A stretch of 64,000 nt of DNA from the NCBI GenBank assembly GCA_902598305.1, contig CACKBL010000001.1, positions 124,001-188,000 on the forward strand, in the 5' to 3' direction. Each line of letters opens with the position of its first letter. The first letter of the stretch is position 1. Positions 52,001 through 60,690 of the stretch are shown piece after piece. This stretch comes from an uncultured Bacteroidota bacterium (GTDB lineage Bacteria > Bacteroidota > Bacteroidia > Flavobacteriales > Flavobacteriaceae). The notes under the pieces are model-generated. The model was not told where the DNA came from. It saw only the letters and a list, made by a program, of their open reading frames with translations, and ran no database searches. The position numbers and the translations under genes were made by a program.

Positions 52001-53017
52001 ATGCAAAAACCGTGCTACATTTTAGGAATTGAATCTTCATGTGATGATACGGCAGCAGCAATTTTAGAAAATGATATTGTTCTATCAAATGTTATAGCTA
52101 AGCAAGAGATTCATATAGAATACGGAGGTGTTGTTCCTGAACTTGCATCACGTGCTCATCAAATTAATATTATTCCTGTTGTAGAAATGGCTTTGAAAAA
52201 AGCTGGGATTGAAAAAAAACAACTAAATGCTGTAGCTTATACAAGGGGTCCTGGCCTTTTAGGTTCATTATTAGTTGGTTCATCATTTTCTAAATCACTA
52301 AGTATGGGTCTAAAAATCCCTTTAATTGAAGTAAACCATATGCACGGACACATACTTTGTCATTTTATTGATAACAAGCAAAATAAACCAGAATTTCCAT
52401 TCCTAGGAATAACAGTATCCGGAGGTCATACTCAAATTGTAATGGTAGAAGACTATTTTACAATGAATGAAATAGGAGGAACACTTGATGATGCAATCGG
52501 TGAAGCTTTTGATAAATCTGGTAAAGCAATGGGGTTTGATTATCCGGCAGGACCAATAATAGATAAATATTCGAAGAATGGAAATCCAAAAAAATTTAAA
52601 TTCCCTATACCTAACGTTAAAGATTTAGACTTTAGTTTTAGTGGATTCAAAACATCCGTTTTAAATTTTATAAATAAAAATGTAATTCTAGACCAAAATT
52701 TTATTAAAAATAATGTTGAGGATCTATGTGCCTCAGTGCAATACACTTTAATTGAAATACTAATGTTAAAAATTAACTTAGCTGTTAAAAAAACAGGAAT
52801 TACCCAAATTGCTATTGGAGGTGGAGTTGCAGCAAATTCTGAGCTAAGAAAAAGATTAAATGATGAAGGGAAGAAAAATAATTGGAAAACTTATATCCCA
52901 AATATTAATTATACTACTGATAATGCAGCAATGATTGGTCTTGTTGGATATTTAAAGTACAAAAATTCGCATTTAGGGAACTTAAAACAAAAAGCTTTGT
53001 CAAATTATAAAATATAA
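52001..53017 (+). CDS. tsaD: tRNA N6-threonylcarbamoyladenosine transferase TsaD
   Basis: TsaD moves the threonylcarbamoyl group to adenine 37 of ANN-decoding tRNAs. From the ATG at 52001 the product is 338 residues. Markers are GIESSCDDTAAAIL, the metal-binding HMHGHILCHF pair of His, TVSGGHTQIV, and DDAIGEAFDKSGKAMGFDYP. The late IGGGVAANSELRKR and NYTTDNAAMIG stretches complete the ASKHA fold. An upstream in-frame TTG would add seven residues with no known match. It is divergent from tamB and leads into rsmE after 3 bases. Function is essential in most bacteria. Confidence 0.97.
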   Translation: MQKPCYILGIESSCDDTAAAILENDIVLSNVIAKQEIHIEYGGVVPELASRAHQINIIPVVEMALKKAGIEKKQLNAVAYTRGPGLLGSLLVGSSFSKSLSMGLKIPLIEVNHMHGHILCHFIDNKQNKPEFPFLGITVSGGHTQIVMVEDYFTMNEIGGTLDDAIGEAFDKSGKAMGFDYPAGPIIDKYSKNGNPKKFKFPIPNVKDLDFSFSGFKTSVLNFINKNVILDQNFIKNNVEDLCASVQYTLIEILMLKINLAVKKTGITQIAIGGGVAANSELRKRLNDEGKKNNWKTYIPNINYTTDNAAMIGLVGYLKYKNSHLGNLKQKALSNYKI

Positions 53018-53020
53018 GGT

Positions 53021-53713
53021 ATGAATCTTTTTTTTGATCCAAATCTAAATGCCGATTCAAGTGAGGTTTTTATTAATAAAAGTGAGATTAACCACATCGA
53101 AAAAGTATTAAGAAAAAAAAAGGGTGATTTTTTGAATTTTACAAATGGAAAAGGCTTAGAAGCTTTAGTAGAAATTTGTTCTAATAGAAATGATTTCACC
53201 TTTAAAGTAAGAGATATAGTTTATCACACAGTTAAAAACCAAAACACTCACATAGCTATTTCGCCTTTAAAAAAATCTAGTTTTTTTGAATTGGTAGTTA
53301 GTAAAGCAACTGAATTAGGAATTAGAGAGATTACCCCCTTAATATGTGAAAACTCTTTGAGAAAATCTATAAATTACGACAGGTGCAAAAAAATTATAAC
53401 TTCCTCTTTAAAACAATCACTTCAATATCATCTCCCCAATTTAAATAAAGCAATTAGTTTTAAAGATTTTATTTTAAAGAACAATAATGGTATTATTGCA
53501 CACTGCAATAAAGGGGAAAAAATAACAATTTCAAAAGCTCTAAAAAAAGTTAAAAATAAGGTAATTATTATTGGACCAGAAGGCGATTTTAGTTTGGATG
53601 AAATAAATTTTGCAAGAGAGTACAATTATAATGAAGTAACGTTGGGATCAAATAGATTAAGAGCCGAGACAGCAGCAATAGTCGCCTGCTCGTTGATGCT
53701 AGCAAGTGAATAA
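53021..53713 (+). CDS. rsmE: 16S rRNA (uracil-1498-N3)-methyltransferase RsmE
   Basis: RsmE methylates U1498 in 16S rRNA. The 230-residue protein is a SPOUT-class enzyme with an N-terminal PUA-like part (SEINHIEKVLRKKKGD) and a C-terminal knot domain. Key segments are KSSFFELVVSKATELGIREI, VIIIGPEGDFSLDEI and LGSNRLRAETAAIVA, where SAM is bound. It is 3 bases after tsaD. Length and motifs are ordinary for the family. Confidence 0.96.
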   Translation: MNLFFDPNLNADSSEVFINKSEINHIEKVLRKKKGDFLNFTNGKGLEALVEICSNRNDFTFKVRDIVYHTVKNQNTHIAISPLKKSSFFELVVSKATELGIREITPLICENSLRKSINYDRCKKIITSSLKQSLQYHLPNLNKAISFKDFILKNNNGIIAHCNKGEKITISKALKKVKNKVIIIGPEGDFSLDEINFAREYNYNEVTLGSNRLRAETAAIVACSLMLASE

Positions 53714-53736
53714 TGATTAATTTATATCTTTGAGCA

Positions 53737-54807
53737 ATGAATGAAAATATAGTAGCAAAAGGAGTTTTGAAAGGAGCATTGTATGTTTTGTTGCTCTCAT
53801 TGCTTTTGTATTCAATTTATCTTTTGAAATCTATTATTTTATATATTTTTTTAGCAACTGTTGTATCATTAATTGGAAGACCATTTGTGATATTTTTTGT
53901 TAATAAATTAAAATTTAATAAAAATGTAGCTTCAATTTTTACTATATCATTTATTATCCTTTTAATATTAGGTTTTTTTTCTTTATTAGTCCCACTTATC
54001 GTTCAACAAACTGAAAATCTATCGCTTCTTGATATTAATTTGTTGGAAAAAAGAATAAACAGGTTATTTAATGAAATTGCCATCTATATTGATTTAAATA
54101 AATCTAACATATATGATTTATTCACTAATCTGAATCTTTTTGAATTTTTAAATTTATCTTCTATCCCAATTTTTTTAAACCACTTCGTTGACATCCTCGG
54201 CGGGTTTACAATTGGGTTGTTCTCAATTATATTTATATCATTTTTCTTTCTAAAAGACTCTGATTTACTTGAGAATAGTATTTTCTTTTTCTTTGAAAAG
54301 AAAACACACTCCAAGTTAAAAAAGTCATTTGAGGAAATTAAAGATTTACTATCAAGATATTTCATAGGTTTAATTATTCAAATATCTATTCTATTTTTTA
54401 TTTACAGTGCATTTTTGTTAATATTTAAAATTAAAAACGCTTTGATAATAGCTTTTTTATGTGCGATTTTAAATTTGGTTCCATACATAGGTCCATTAAT
54501 CAGCGGATTTTTAATGTTATTATTATGTATGACTTCAAATCTTGATCAAGATTTTAGCTCGGTTGTTGTCCCAAATACAATATATGTAATGATTGGTTTT
54601 ATCGTTGGTCAATTAATTGATAATTTTTTCAGCCAACCTTTTATATTTTCGAAATCGGTAAAGTCTCATCCTCTTGAAATATTTATCGTTATAATAATTT
54701 CTGGTACCCTATTCGGCTTATTGGGATTGGTTTTTGCAATACCCTTCTATACTTCGCTTAAAGTCATATTTAGAGAATTTTATTCAAAAAATATTTCTTT
54801 GAAATGA
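53737..54807 (+). CDS. AI-2E-family transporter/permease (PerM-like)
   Basis: The 356-residue inner-membrane protein has about eight transmembrane helices and belongs to the AI-2E/UPF0118 family. Signs are the N-terminal hairpin with FLATVVSLIGRPFV, a soluble middle region of about 90 residues, and the conserved C-terminal block LNLVPYIGPLISG with the GTLFGLLGLVFAIPFYT end. Family members range from autoinducer-2 exporters to sodium-proton antiporters, so the substrate is open. It is 23 bases after rsmE and likely last in the tsaD-rsmE run, with a converging gene 23 bases away. Confidence 0.9.
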   Translation: MNENIVAKGVLKGALYVLLLSLLLYSIYLLKSIILYIFLATVVSLIGRPFVIFFVNKLKFNKNVASIFTISFIILLILGFFSLLVPLIVQQTENLSLLDINLLEKRINRLFNEIAIYIDLNKSNIYDLFTNLNLFEFLNLSSIPIFLNHFVDILGGFTIGLFSIIFISFFFLKDSDLLENSIFFFFEKKTHSKLKKSFEEIKDLLSRYFIGLIIQISILFFIYSAFLLIFKIKNALIIAFLCAILNLVPYIGPLISGFLMLLLCMTSNLDQDFSSVVVPNTIYVMIGFIVGQLIDNFFSQPFIFSKSVKSHPLEIFIVIIISGTLFGLLGLVFAIPFYTSLKVIFREFYSKNISLK

Positions 54808-54830
54808 ATAACTGGGTAATTTAAATTGAA

Positions 54831-55280
54831 TTATTTTTTTAGTAGAATTGACCAGTTAAACTTAAATTTAGAAACCTCCTGTCCACTTTCGTCAACACCT
54901 ATAGAATCAATCCACATTGTACCTTTTGTCTTTTGAGAATTCAATGAACCCACCTTTTCTTTAATTATAAGGCCCTTGTCACATTTAAAAGATATTTTTC
55001 CTATTGCTTTTTTTATAAACTTTGCTTCTACATCAATAAGCAACATCGATATATTTTTTTTGCTTAACTCAATTTCTCTCATCAATAGAGCTCCCGTTGC
55101 AAATTCTGCAGCCATGCCTTGTGCAGCCCAGAAAATCGATTTAAATGGATTTTGATTAATCCATCTATACTTTAATGTGCATATACAATCAGAATTGTTT
55201 ATCAAACTCACTTTTACTCCCATTAACCAAGCTGCAGGGAGTTTGAATAACATAAAAATTCTATACTTAAAATTACTCAT
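54831..55280 (-). CDS. DUF4442 hotdog-fold thioesterase-like protein
   Basis: The 149-residue cytoplasmic protein has the hotdog-fold pattern of DUF4442: an N-terminal helix with LPAAWLMGVKV, the central helix in NPFKSIFWAAQGMAAEFATG, and a five-strand sheet ending DESGQEVSKFKFNWSI. The family is assigned as thioesterase-like, with no confirmed substrate; the usual acidic catalytic residue may be the Glu in the central helix (AEFATG). It converges on the AI-2E transporter and sits directly downstream of the two tRNA genes on the same strand. Confidence 0.82.
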   Translation of the reverse strand: MSNFKYRIFMLFKLPAAWLMGVKVSLINNSDCICTLKYRWINQNPFKSIFWAAQGMAAEFATGALLMREIELSKKNISMLLIDVEAKFIKKAIGKISFKCDKGLIIKEKVGSLNSQKTKGTMWIDSIGVDESGQEVSKFKFNWSILLKK

Positions 55281-55294
55281 TAAAATAATGTAAG

Positions 55295-55368
55295 TGATGG
55301 CGGCAGGATTCGAACCTGCGACCGTCTGCTTAGAAGGCAGATGCTCTATCCAGCTGAGCTACGCCACC
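55295..55368 (-). tRNA. tRNA-Arg(TCT)
   Basis: The leftward strand folds into a cloverleaf: acceptor GGTGGCG paired with CGCCATC (one G-T pair), D-arm GCTC/GAGC, anticodon stem TCTGC/GCAGA with loop CTTCTAA giving anticodon TCT, and T-arm GCAGG with TTCGAAT loop. Discriminator is A and CCA is not encoded. Anticodon UCU reads AGA/AGG codons, which are common here. Confidence 0.96.
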
Positions 55369-55380
55369 AAATGCTATAAG

Positions 55381-55455
55381 TCGGGGTGGCAGGATTCGAA
55401 CCTGCGACCTCCTGCTCCCAAAGCAGGCGCGATGACCGGGCTACGCTACACCCCG
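55381..55455 (-). tRNA. tRNA-Pro(TGG)
   Basis: The leftward strand folds with acceptor CGGGGTG paired to CACCCCG, anticodon stem CCTGC/GCAGG with loop TTTGGGA giving anticodon TGG, and T-arm GCAGG/CCTGC with TTCGAAT. Discriminator is A and CCA is not encoded. It is 12 bases upstream of tRNA-Arg on the same strand, so both probably come from one precursor. Confidence 0.96.
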
Positions 55456-55583
55456 ATTTAGTAGCACATTAAACAATGTGCAGCAAAAGTAATTTATTTG
55501 TATTTGTTTACAAAAACCTCTTGGAGATAAATTATTTTTTAAAAGAGCAAAAATTTCTATTTTAATGCAATAAAATTTATGCA

Positions 55584-56867
55584 ATGAAAAAAATATTGAT
55601 ACTAAGCTTAATTCTTTTGTTAAGTTATGTCTCTCACTCTCAAGATATAATTACAGAGGATGTAAAGTACACCAGAGAAATAAAAAGGCTAGCAAACAAA
55701 AAGGAAGTAAAAACAGCTTTTCAAGTAATTTTAGATTTAGAACCAAAAACTATTAAAAATCAAATTGAATTAACAGAGATTGAAGCCCCTCCTTTTAAAG
55801 AAGAAAAAAAAGCTTTGGAGTTTTCTAAAAGACTCAAAGAAACCGGAATTGATAAAGTTTGGATTGACTCCGTTGGCAATGTACTTGGCCTTATAAAAGG
55901 ATATGAGGGCAAAAGAAACGTAGCCATAGATGGCCATTTAGATACAGTTTTCCCTGAAGGTACAGATGTGAAAGTAAGAATAAAAAATGATACTTTGTTT
56001 GCACCAGGTGTAGCAGATGACACTAGAGGTTTAGCAATGTTGTTAACGATTGCAGAGGCGATAAAAAAAAGTAAGATTAAAACTCGAGACAATATCTTAA
56101 TAATCGGTACGGTTGGTGAAGAAGGACTTGGGGATTTAAGGGGCGTTAAGTATCTCTTTAAAAACAATAAACCTAAGATTGATTCATGGATTGCAGTTGA
56201 CGGTGGTGGTTTGGGGAGAATTAATACCCAAGGATTAGGTTCATATAGATATGAGATTAAATTTAAAGGACCTGGTGGTCACTCATGGGGTGCATTTGGA
56301 CTTGCAAATCCACATCACGCACTTGGTGATGCTATATCAAAATTTGTCGAAAAAGCAGATGAATACACTTCAAAAGGACCAAAAACCAGTTACAATGTTG
56401 GAGTAATTAATGGTGGTACGTCAATAAACTCTATTCCTTATGAATCAAGCATGCTTATTGATATTCGCTCAGTTAGACCTGAAAATCTAGATGATATGGA
56501 AGTCATTCTTAAAAAGACATCAGAAGATGCATTAGCAAAGCAAAATGCTATGAAAAGAATAGGACCAAATTTAGAGCTAGAAATAAATAAAATTGGGAAT
56601 AGGCCATCCGGAAAAGTTGATGTAAAAAATCATTTGGTTCAAAGAGCAATTGCTGCAACAAATTATATGGGAGGAGAGCCAAAATTAACTATAGGTTCTA
56701 CAGATTCAAATGTGCCAATTGCACTGGGTCTACCAGCTATAACAATAGGACGAGGTGGTGACGGTGGAAAAAATCACTCTCTAGACGAGTGGTGGCTAAA
56801 CAAAGATGGTTACAAAGCAATACACTTGGCACTCTTGGTCCTGTTGGCCGAAACTGGATATAAATAA
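55584..56867 (+). CDS. Secreted M20-family metallopeptidase
   Basis: The 427-residue zinc hydrolase is exported through a signal peptide ending near SHSQ. The M20 metal site is clear: His and Asp in VAIDGHLDTVFPEG, the bridging Asp in APGVADDTRGLAM, the catalytic pair in IGTVGEEGLGDLRG, and the last ligand His in GGDGGKNHSLDEWW. A dimerisation domain fills about residues 220-340 (GPGGHSWGAFG, NSIPYESSMLIDIRS). It resembles tripeptide and dipeptide aminopeptidases of the PepT/ArgE group. It stands alone, abutting the convergent alkB. The peptide substrate cannot be told from the sequence. Confidence 0.92.
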   Translation: MKKILILSLILLLSYVSHSQDIITEDVKYTREIKRLANKKEVKTAFQVILDLEPKTIKNQIELTEIEAPPFKEEKKALEFSKRLKETGIDKVWIDSVGNVLGLIKGYEGKRNVAIDGHLDTVFPEGTDVKVRIKNDTLFAPGVADDTRGLAMLLTIAEAIKKSKIKTRDNILIIGTVGEEGLGDLRGVKYLFKNNKPKIDSWIAVDGGGLGRINTQGLGSYRYEIKFKGPGGHSWGAFGLANPHHALGDAISKFVEKADEYTSKGPKTSYNVGVINGGTSINSIPYESSMLIDIRSVRPENLDDMEVILKKTSEDALAKQNAMKRIGPNLELEINKIGNRPSGKVDVKNHLVQRAIAATNYMGGEPKLTIGSTDSNVPIALGLPAITIGRGGDGGKNHSLDEWWLNKDGYKAIHLALLVLLAETGYK

Positions 56868-57899
56868 TTATTTATTTGGAATTCTAGAATTCATTAATTT
56901 AAACCAAATAGGCGGTAATAAGGCAATTAAAATAGAGGTTGGGTATCCATAGGGTAATTGTGGACTTACAGGCTGATTTTCTAGAATTTGATATTTTTTT
57001 GAAGCAGAAAAATGATGATCACTATGACGAGTGAGTTCATACAATACAATTCTTCCAATAATATGATTAGAATTCCATGAATGATGTAGTTGAACTCTTT
57101 CATATCTTCCAGAAGGCAAAATTTTTCTTTCAAGACCGTAATGCTCAATGTAATTTATTGTCTCGAGGAATAGGAATGAAATAACTCCGACGATTAAGGC
57201 TACAATTAATCCCTTAAGTCCAAAAATATAAAAAACAAAAAGGAGATATAAACTTTGAAAAGCAATGTACCAAATCATATCGTTTTGAAAAGAGACAAAT
57301 CTTTTATTATTTCTTTTAAGAATTAAAATTTGAGTTTTCCACGCATTTATGTATTGCCAAAAAACGGATGTAAACCAAAAATTGTAAACACTTTGATTAA
57401 ATTTTGAAGTTGCAGGATCTTTGGGAGTAGCAACATTTATATGATGACCAAAATTATGTTCAATATAAAAATGCATGTAAAGGCAAGGCATTAACAATAT
57501 TTTTGATAGAGTTTTTTCAAATTGTGATTTTCTGTGCCCTAACTCGTGAGCAACGTTAATGGCATTTGTTGCAAGCAAAATACCTAAAGACAAAATCATT
57601 CCAATATATTCATAAAAAAAGTATGTGGAGCTTGTAATTACAAAAAAACCATAAAAAAGGATTGAAAAAACAAATGGAAGATTTAAATAAAGTAGAACAT
57701 CAAATAAAAAGTTAGCAAGTCTGTTGCTTTTCTCTTCTTCAGTGTATTTTTTGTCAGAGTCTTTTAAAATAATTTCTAAAATAGGAATGAATATAAATGC
57801 ATAAATGGGAGCAGTATATGAGAAAATACCCTTAAAGTATACTGAAATAAAAGTAACTAAAGGAATTGAATAAGCAAACAAATACTTTAAGTCTTTCAT
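56868..57899 (-). CDS. alkB: AlkB-type alkane 1-monooxygenase (membrane fatty-acid-desaturase-like hydroxylase)
   Basis: The 343-residue inner-membrane di-iron enzyme hydroxylates terminal carbons of alkanes in its known relatives. All His boxes are present: HELGHR at 118-123, EHNFGHH at 147-153, NYIEHYG at 249-255, LHHSWNS at 271-277 and RHSDHH at 291-296. About six transmembrane helices precede and separate them. It needs rubredoxin and its reductase, which are not nearby. A run of T14 on the top strand directly precedes its start codon (A-run in its leader). It is flanked by a convergent M20 gene and a divergent TauE gene. Substrate length is unknown. Confidence 0.92.
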   Translation of the reverse strand: MKDLKYLFAYSIPLVTFISVYFKGIFSYTAPIYAFIFIPILEIILKDSDKKYTEEEKSNRLANFLFDVLLYLNLPFVFSILFYGFFVITSSTYFFYEYIGMILSLGILLATNAINVAHELGHRKSQFEKTLSKILLMPCLYMHFYIEHNFGHHINVATPKDPATSKFNQSVYNFWFTSVFWQYINAWKTQILILKRNNKRFVSFQNDMIWYIAFQSLYLLFVFYIFGLKGLIVALIVGVISFLFLETINYIEHYGLERKILPSGRYERVQLHHSWNSNHIIGRIVLYELTRHSDHHFSASKKYQILENQPVSPQLPYGYPTSILIALLPPIWFKLMNSRIPNK

Positions 57900-57943
57900 T
57901 TTTTTTTTTTTTGCAATTTAAGAATTTTTACTAATTAATTTAA

Positions 57944-58708
57944 ATGTTTATTTTGGCTCCCAACTTAAACCATTCTGTGGAATCTTTACCTATAATAATT
58001 TCAATACTAGCGTCAATCATTGTAGGGATATCTAAAGCTGGTGTAAAAGGTATTGGTGTTTTTTTTGTGATTCTACTTGCATACTCATATGAACCCAAGA
58101 TATCAACTGGGATTTTGTTGCCTCTTTTAATAGTTGGAGACCTTTTTGCAATAATTTATTATAAAAAAAACATAGTTTGGAAATACATCTTTCAACTTAT
58201 TCCATGGATGGCTATTGGAGTAATTTTTGCTACTTTAACTGGAGATATAATTGATGAAATAGCTTTTAAAAGACTTATGTCTATTGTGATTTTTTTATCT
58301 GTTCTAATCATGTTGTTTATGAATGATAAAATGTCAAATTTAATTTCAAAGCACTGGAGTTTTGGTCCACTATTAGGGGGAGCTGCTGGTTTTACAACAA
58401 TGATAGGTAATGCAGCCGGTCCACTTGCAAATATTTATTTTATAGCTATGAAAGTGGAAAAAAAACCCTTCATTTCATCTTCAGCCTATATATTTTTTTT
58501 AATAAATATAATTAAACTGCCTTTTCATATTTTTATTTGGAAAACTATAAACTATTATAGTCTAATTGAAAGTCTAAAAATGACACCATTTGTTTTTTTA
58601 GGCCTTATAATTGGAGTATATATCGTTGACAAAATCACTGAGAAATACTATTCTAAACTTATCTTAATTCTAACAGCTGCAAGCTCAATGTTTTTTCTAT
58701 TTAGCTAG
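57944..58708 (+). CDS. TauE/SafE-family sulfite exporter-like permease
   Basis: The 254-residue inner-membrane protein has eight predicted helices and the two TauE/SafE half motifs: ASIIVGISKAGVKGIG near the N-terminus and LGGAAGFTTMIGNAAGPLA in the middle. These proteins export sulfite or other small sulfur or carboxylate anions. It starts 44 bases from the divergent alkB, and its end overlaps the convergent acs gene by 12 bases. Substrate is unknown. Family assignment is good. Confidence 0.86.
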   Translation: MFILAPNLNHSVESLPIIISILASIIVGISKAGVKGIGVFFVILLAYSYEPKISTGILLPLLIVGDLFAIIYYKKNIVWKYIFQLIPWMAIGVIFATLTGDIIDEIAFKRLMSIVIFLSVLIMLFMNDKMSNLISKHWSFGPLLGGAAGFTTMIGNAAGPLANIYFIAMKVEKKPFISSSAYIFFLINIIKLPFHIFIWKTINYYSLIESLKMTPFVFLGLIIGVYIVDKITEKYYSKLILILTAASSMFFLFS

Positions 58709-60604
58709 TTTATTTTTAATTTCATCTACAACTTCTGGATTTAACAAAGTAGAAATGTCACCTAGCTTCTCGAAATCACCGGATGCTAACTTTCTTAGTA
58801 TTCTTCTCATAATCTTTCCGCTTCTTGTTTTTGGCAATCCTGAAACAACAACGATTTTTTCGGGTTTTGCAATGGGCCCAATTTGATTAGAAACCAAATC
58901 CCTAAGTTCAACAGTTAATTTGCTAGTTTCAACTTTACTTTTTAAAATTACATATGCCATTAAAGCATTTCCTTTAACCTCATGGGGATATCCTATAACA
59001 GCACTCTCAGCTACATCCTTGTGTTCATTGATTGAATTCTCAATTGGGGCTGTTCCAAGATTATGCCCGGAAACTATTACAACATCGTCTACTCTACCTG
59101 TTATTCTAAAATTTCCATCTACGTCTCTTAAAGAACCATCTCCAGGAAAATAATATCCTTCATATGCAGTGAAGTAAACTTCTTTATATCTAGTATGGTC
59201 TCCATAAATTGTCCTAGCAATACCTGGCCATGGAAATTTAATAGCTAAGATACCTTCAGCCTCTTTTTCTGTAATCTCCTGACCTTTATTATTTAAAAGA
59301 ACCGGTCTAATACCTGGTATCGGTTTTGTTGCAAATGTGGGTTTTTGATCTGTTACACCTGGTAGGGAGGATATCATTATTCCACCAGTTTCAGTTTGCC
59401 ACCACGTATCAACAATTGGGGTTTTATTTTTTCCTATATTTTGATTATACCAATTCCAAGCCTCAAGATTAATTGGTTCACCAACAGAACCAAGAACCTT
59501 TAAAGAACTTAAGTCGTGTCCATCAATTAATTTTAATGGTTGCTTTGCTAGTGTTCTTATGGCGGTGGGGGCTGTATAAAATTGATTTACCTTATATTTT
59601 TCACATACTTCCCAAAATCTATTCCAATTTGGATAAGAGGGTATACCTTCAAAGTGAACGGAGGTAGCACCAACCGCCATAGGGCCATATATCATATAGC
59701 TGTGGCCAGTTATCCATCCAATGTCTGCTGTACACCAATATATGTCTCCCTCTTTATATTGAAACACATTCAAAAATGTATAGGCGGTATACACCATGTA
59801 TCCAGCGCAAGTATGTACCATACCTTTTGGTTTCCCCGTCGAACCAGATGTATATAAAATAAATAATGGATCTTCTGAATCCATTACTTCTGGTTCACAG
59901 TAATCCGAAAGACCTTCGATAAAATCATGCCACCAGATGTCAACTCTTTCGTTCCATTTAATTTTTTGAAACGTCCTTTGTAAAACAATACATTTTATTA
60001 TGCTTTCACATTCATCTAAGGCTTCATCTACAATTTTTTTTAATGGAACAGTTTTATCGCCTCTAAAAGCTCCATCAGCTGTAATTATAAGATTACATTT
60101 GGCATCATTTATCCTAGTTGATAATGCTGCAGCAGAAAAACCCCCAAAAACTACAGAATGAACAGCACCTATTCTTGCACATGCAAGAACAGCAATAGTC
60201 AGCTCAGGTACCATGGGCATATAAATACAAACCCTATCCCCTTTTTTAATGCCCTGGTTCTTTAAACCATTTGCAAATTTACATACCAAAGAAAGAAGCT
60301 CACTATAAGTATATTTTACAGATTTATCATTTGGATCATTGGGCTCCCATAAAATTGCTAATTTGTCAGGGTTTTTATCCACGTGTCTATCTAAACAATT
60401 AACAGTTATATTTAGTTTACCATTTATAAACCACTCTGTTTTTGGTATGCTCCAATCAAAACTTAATATTTGATCCCATTTTTTAAACCAACTAAACGTA
60501 GATGCAATTTCAGACCAAAATAGCTCTGGATTATCTATTGATTTAGTCCTTGCAGTTTCAAAATTTTCTTGGGATTTAATTTGATAAAATTCAATTGGGT
60601 TCAT
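58697..60604 (-). CDS. acs: Acetyl-CoA synthetase
   Basis: Acs makes acetyl-CoA from acetate, ATP and CoA through acetyl-AMP. From the ATG at 60604 the product is 635 residues, standard for Acs; a TTG at 60616 would add four. Motifs are YTSGSTGKPKGMVHTCAGYM, VDTWWQTETGGIMISSLPG, the adenylate-binding YFPGDGSLRDVDGN, and the C-terminal PKTRSGKIMRR with the regulatory acetylation Lys. The acetate freed by the esterases and the acetyl-CoA from IolA would both join its pool, by inference. Its last 12 bases overlap the convergent tauE gene. Confidence 0.97.
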   Translation of the reverse strand: MNPIEFYQIKSQENFETARTKSIDNPELFWSEIASTFSWFKKWDQILSFDWSIPKTEWFINGKLNITVNCLDRHVDKNPDKLAILWEPNDPNDKSVKYTYSELLSLVCKFANGLKNQGIKKGDRVCIYMPMVPELTIAVLACARIGAVHSVVFGGFSAAALSTRINDAKCNLIITADGAFRGDKTVPLKKIVDEALDECESIIKCIVLQRTFQKIKWNERVDIWWHDFIEGLSDYCEPEVMDSEDPLFILYTSGSTGKPKGMVHTCAGYMVYTAYTFLNVFQYKEGDIYWCTADIGWITGHSYMIYGPMAVGATSVHFEGIPSYPNWNRFWEVCEKYKVNQFYTAPTAIRTLAKQPLKLIDGHDLSSLKVLGSVGEPINLEAWNWYNQNIGKNKTPIVDTWWQTETGGIMISSLPGVTDQKPTFATKPIPGIRPVLLNNKGQEITEKEAEGILAIKFPWPGIARTIYGDHTRYKEVYFTAYEGYYFPGDGSLRDVDGNFRITGRVDDVVIVSGHNLGTAPIENSINEHKDVAESAVIGYPHEVKGNALMAYVILKSKVETSKLTVELRDLVSNQIGPIAKPEKIVVVSGLPKTRSGKIMRRILRKLASGDFEKLGDISTLLNPEVVDEIKNKLAK

Positions 60605-60690
60605 ACAAATTGTCAAATTTTACATCCGTCGAATATATTAAATATTTATCAATGTTAGGTCAGCTGATTGTATTTTAATAAATTACGAAT

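Noticed and set aside
55295..55455. tRNA pair as an integration site for a mobile element
   Set aside because: No integrase, no direct repeat of a tRNA 3' end and no island genes were found around the tRNAs.
55760..56167. 135-codon leftward open frame inside the M20 peptidase gene
   Set aside because: It is antisense to the conserved metal-site region of the M20 enzyme, and its product is low-complexity with no known domain.
56879..56892. 14-bp perfect palindrome GAATTCTAGAATTC
   Set aside because: It lies in the last codons of alkB with no loop or neighbouring tract, so it is taken as chance in coding DNA.
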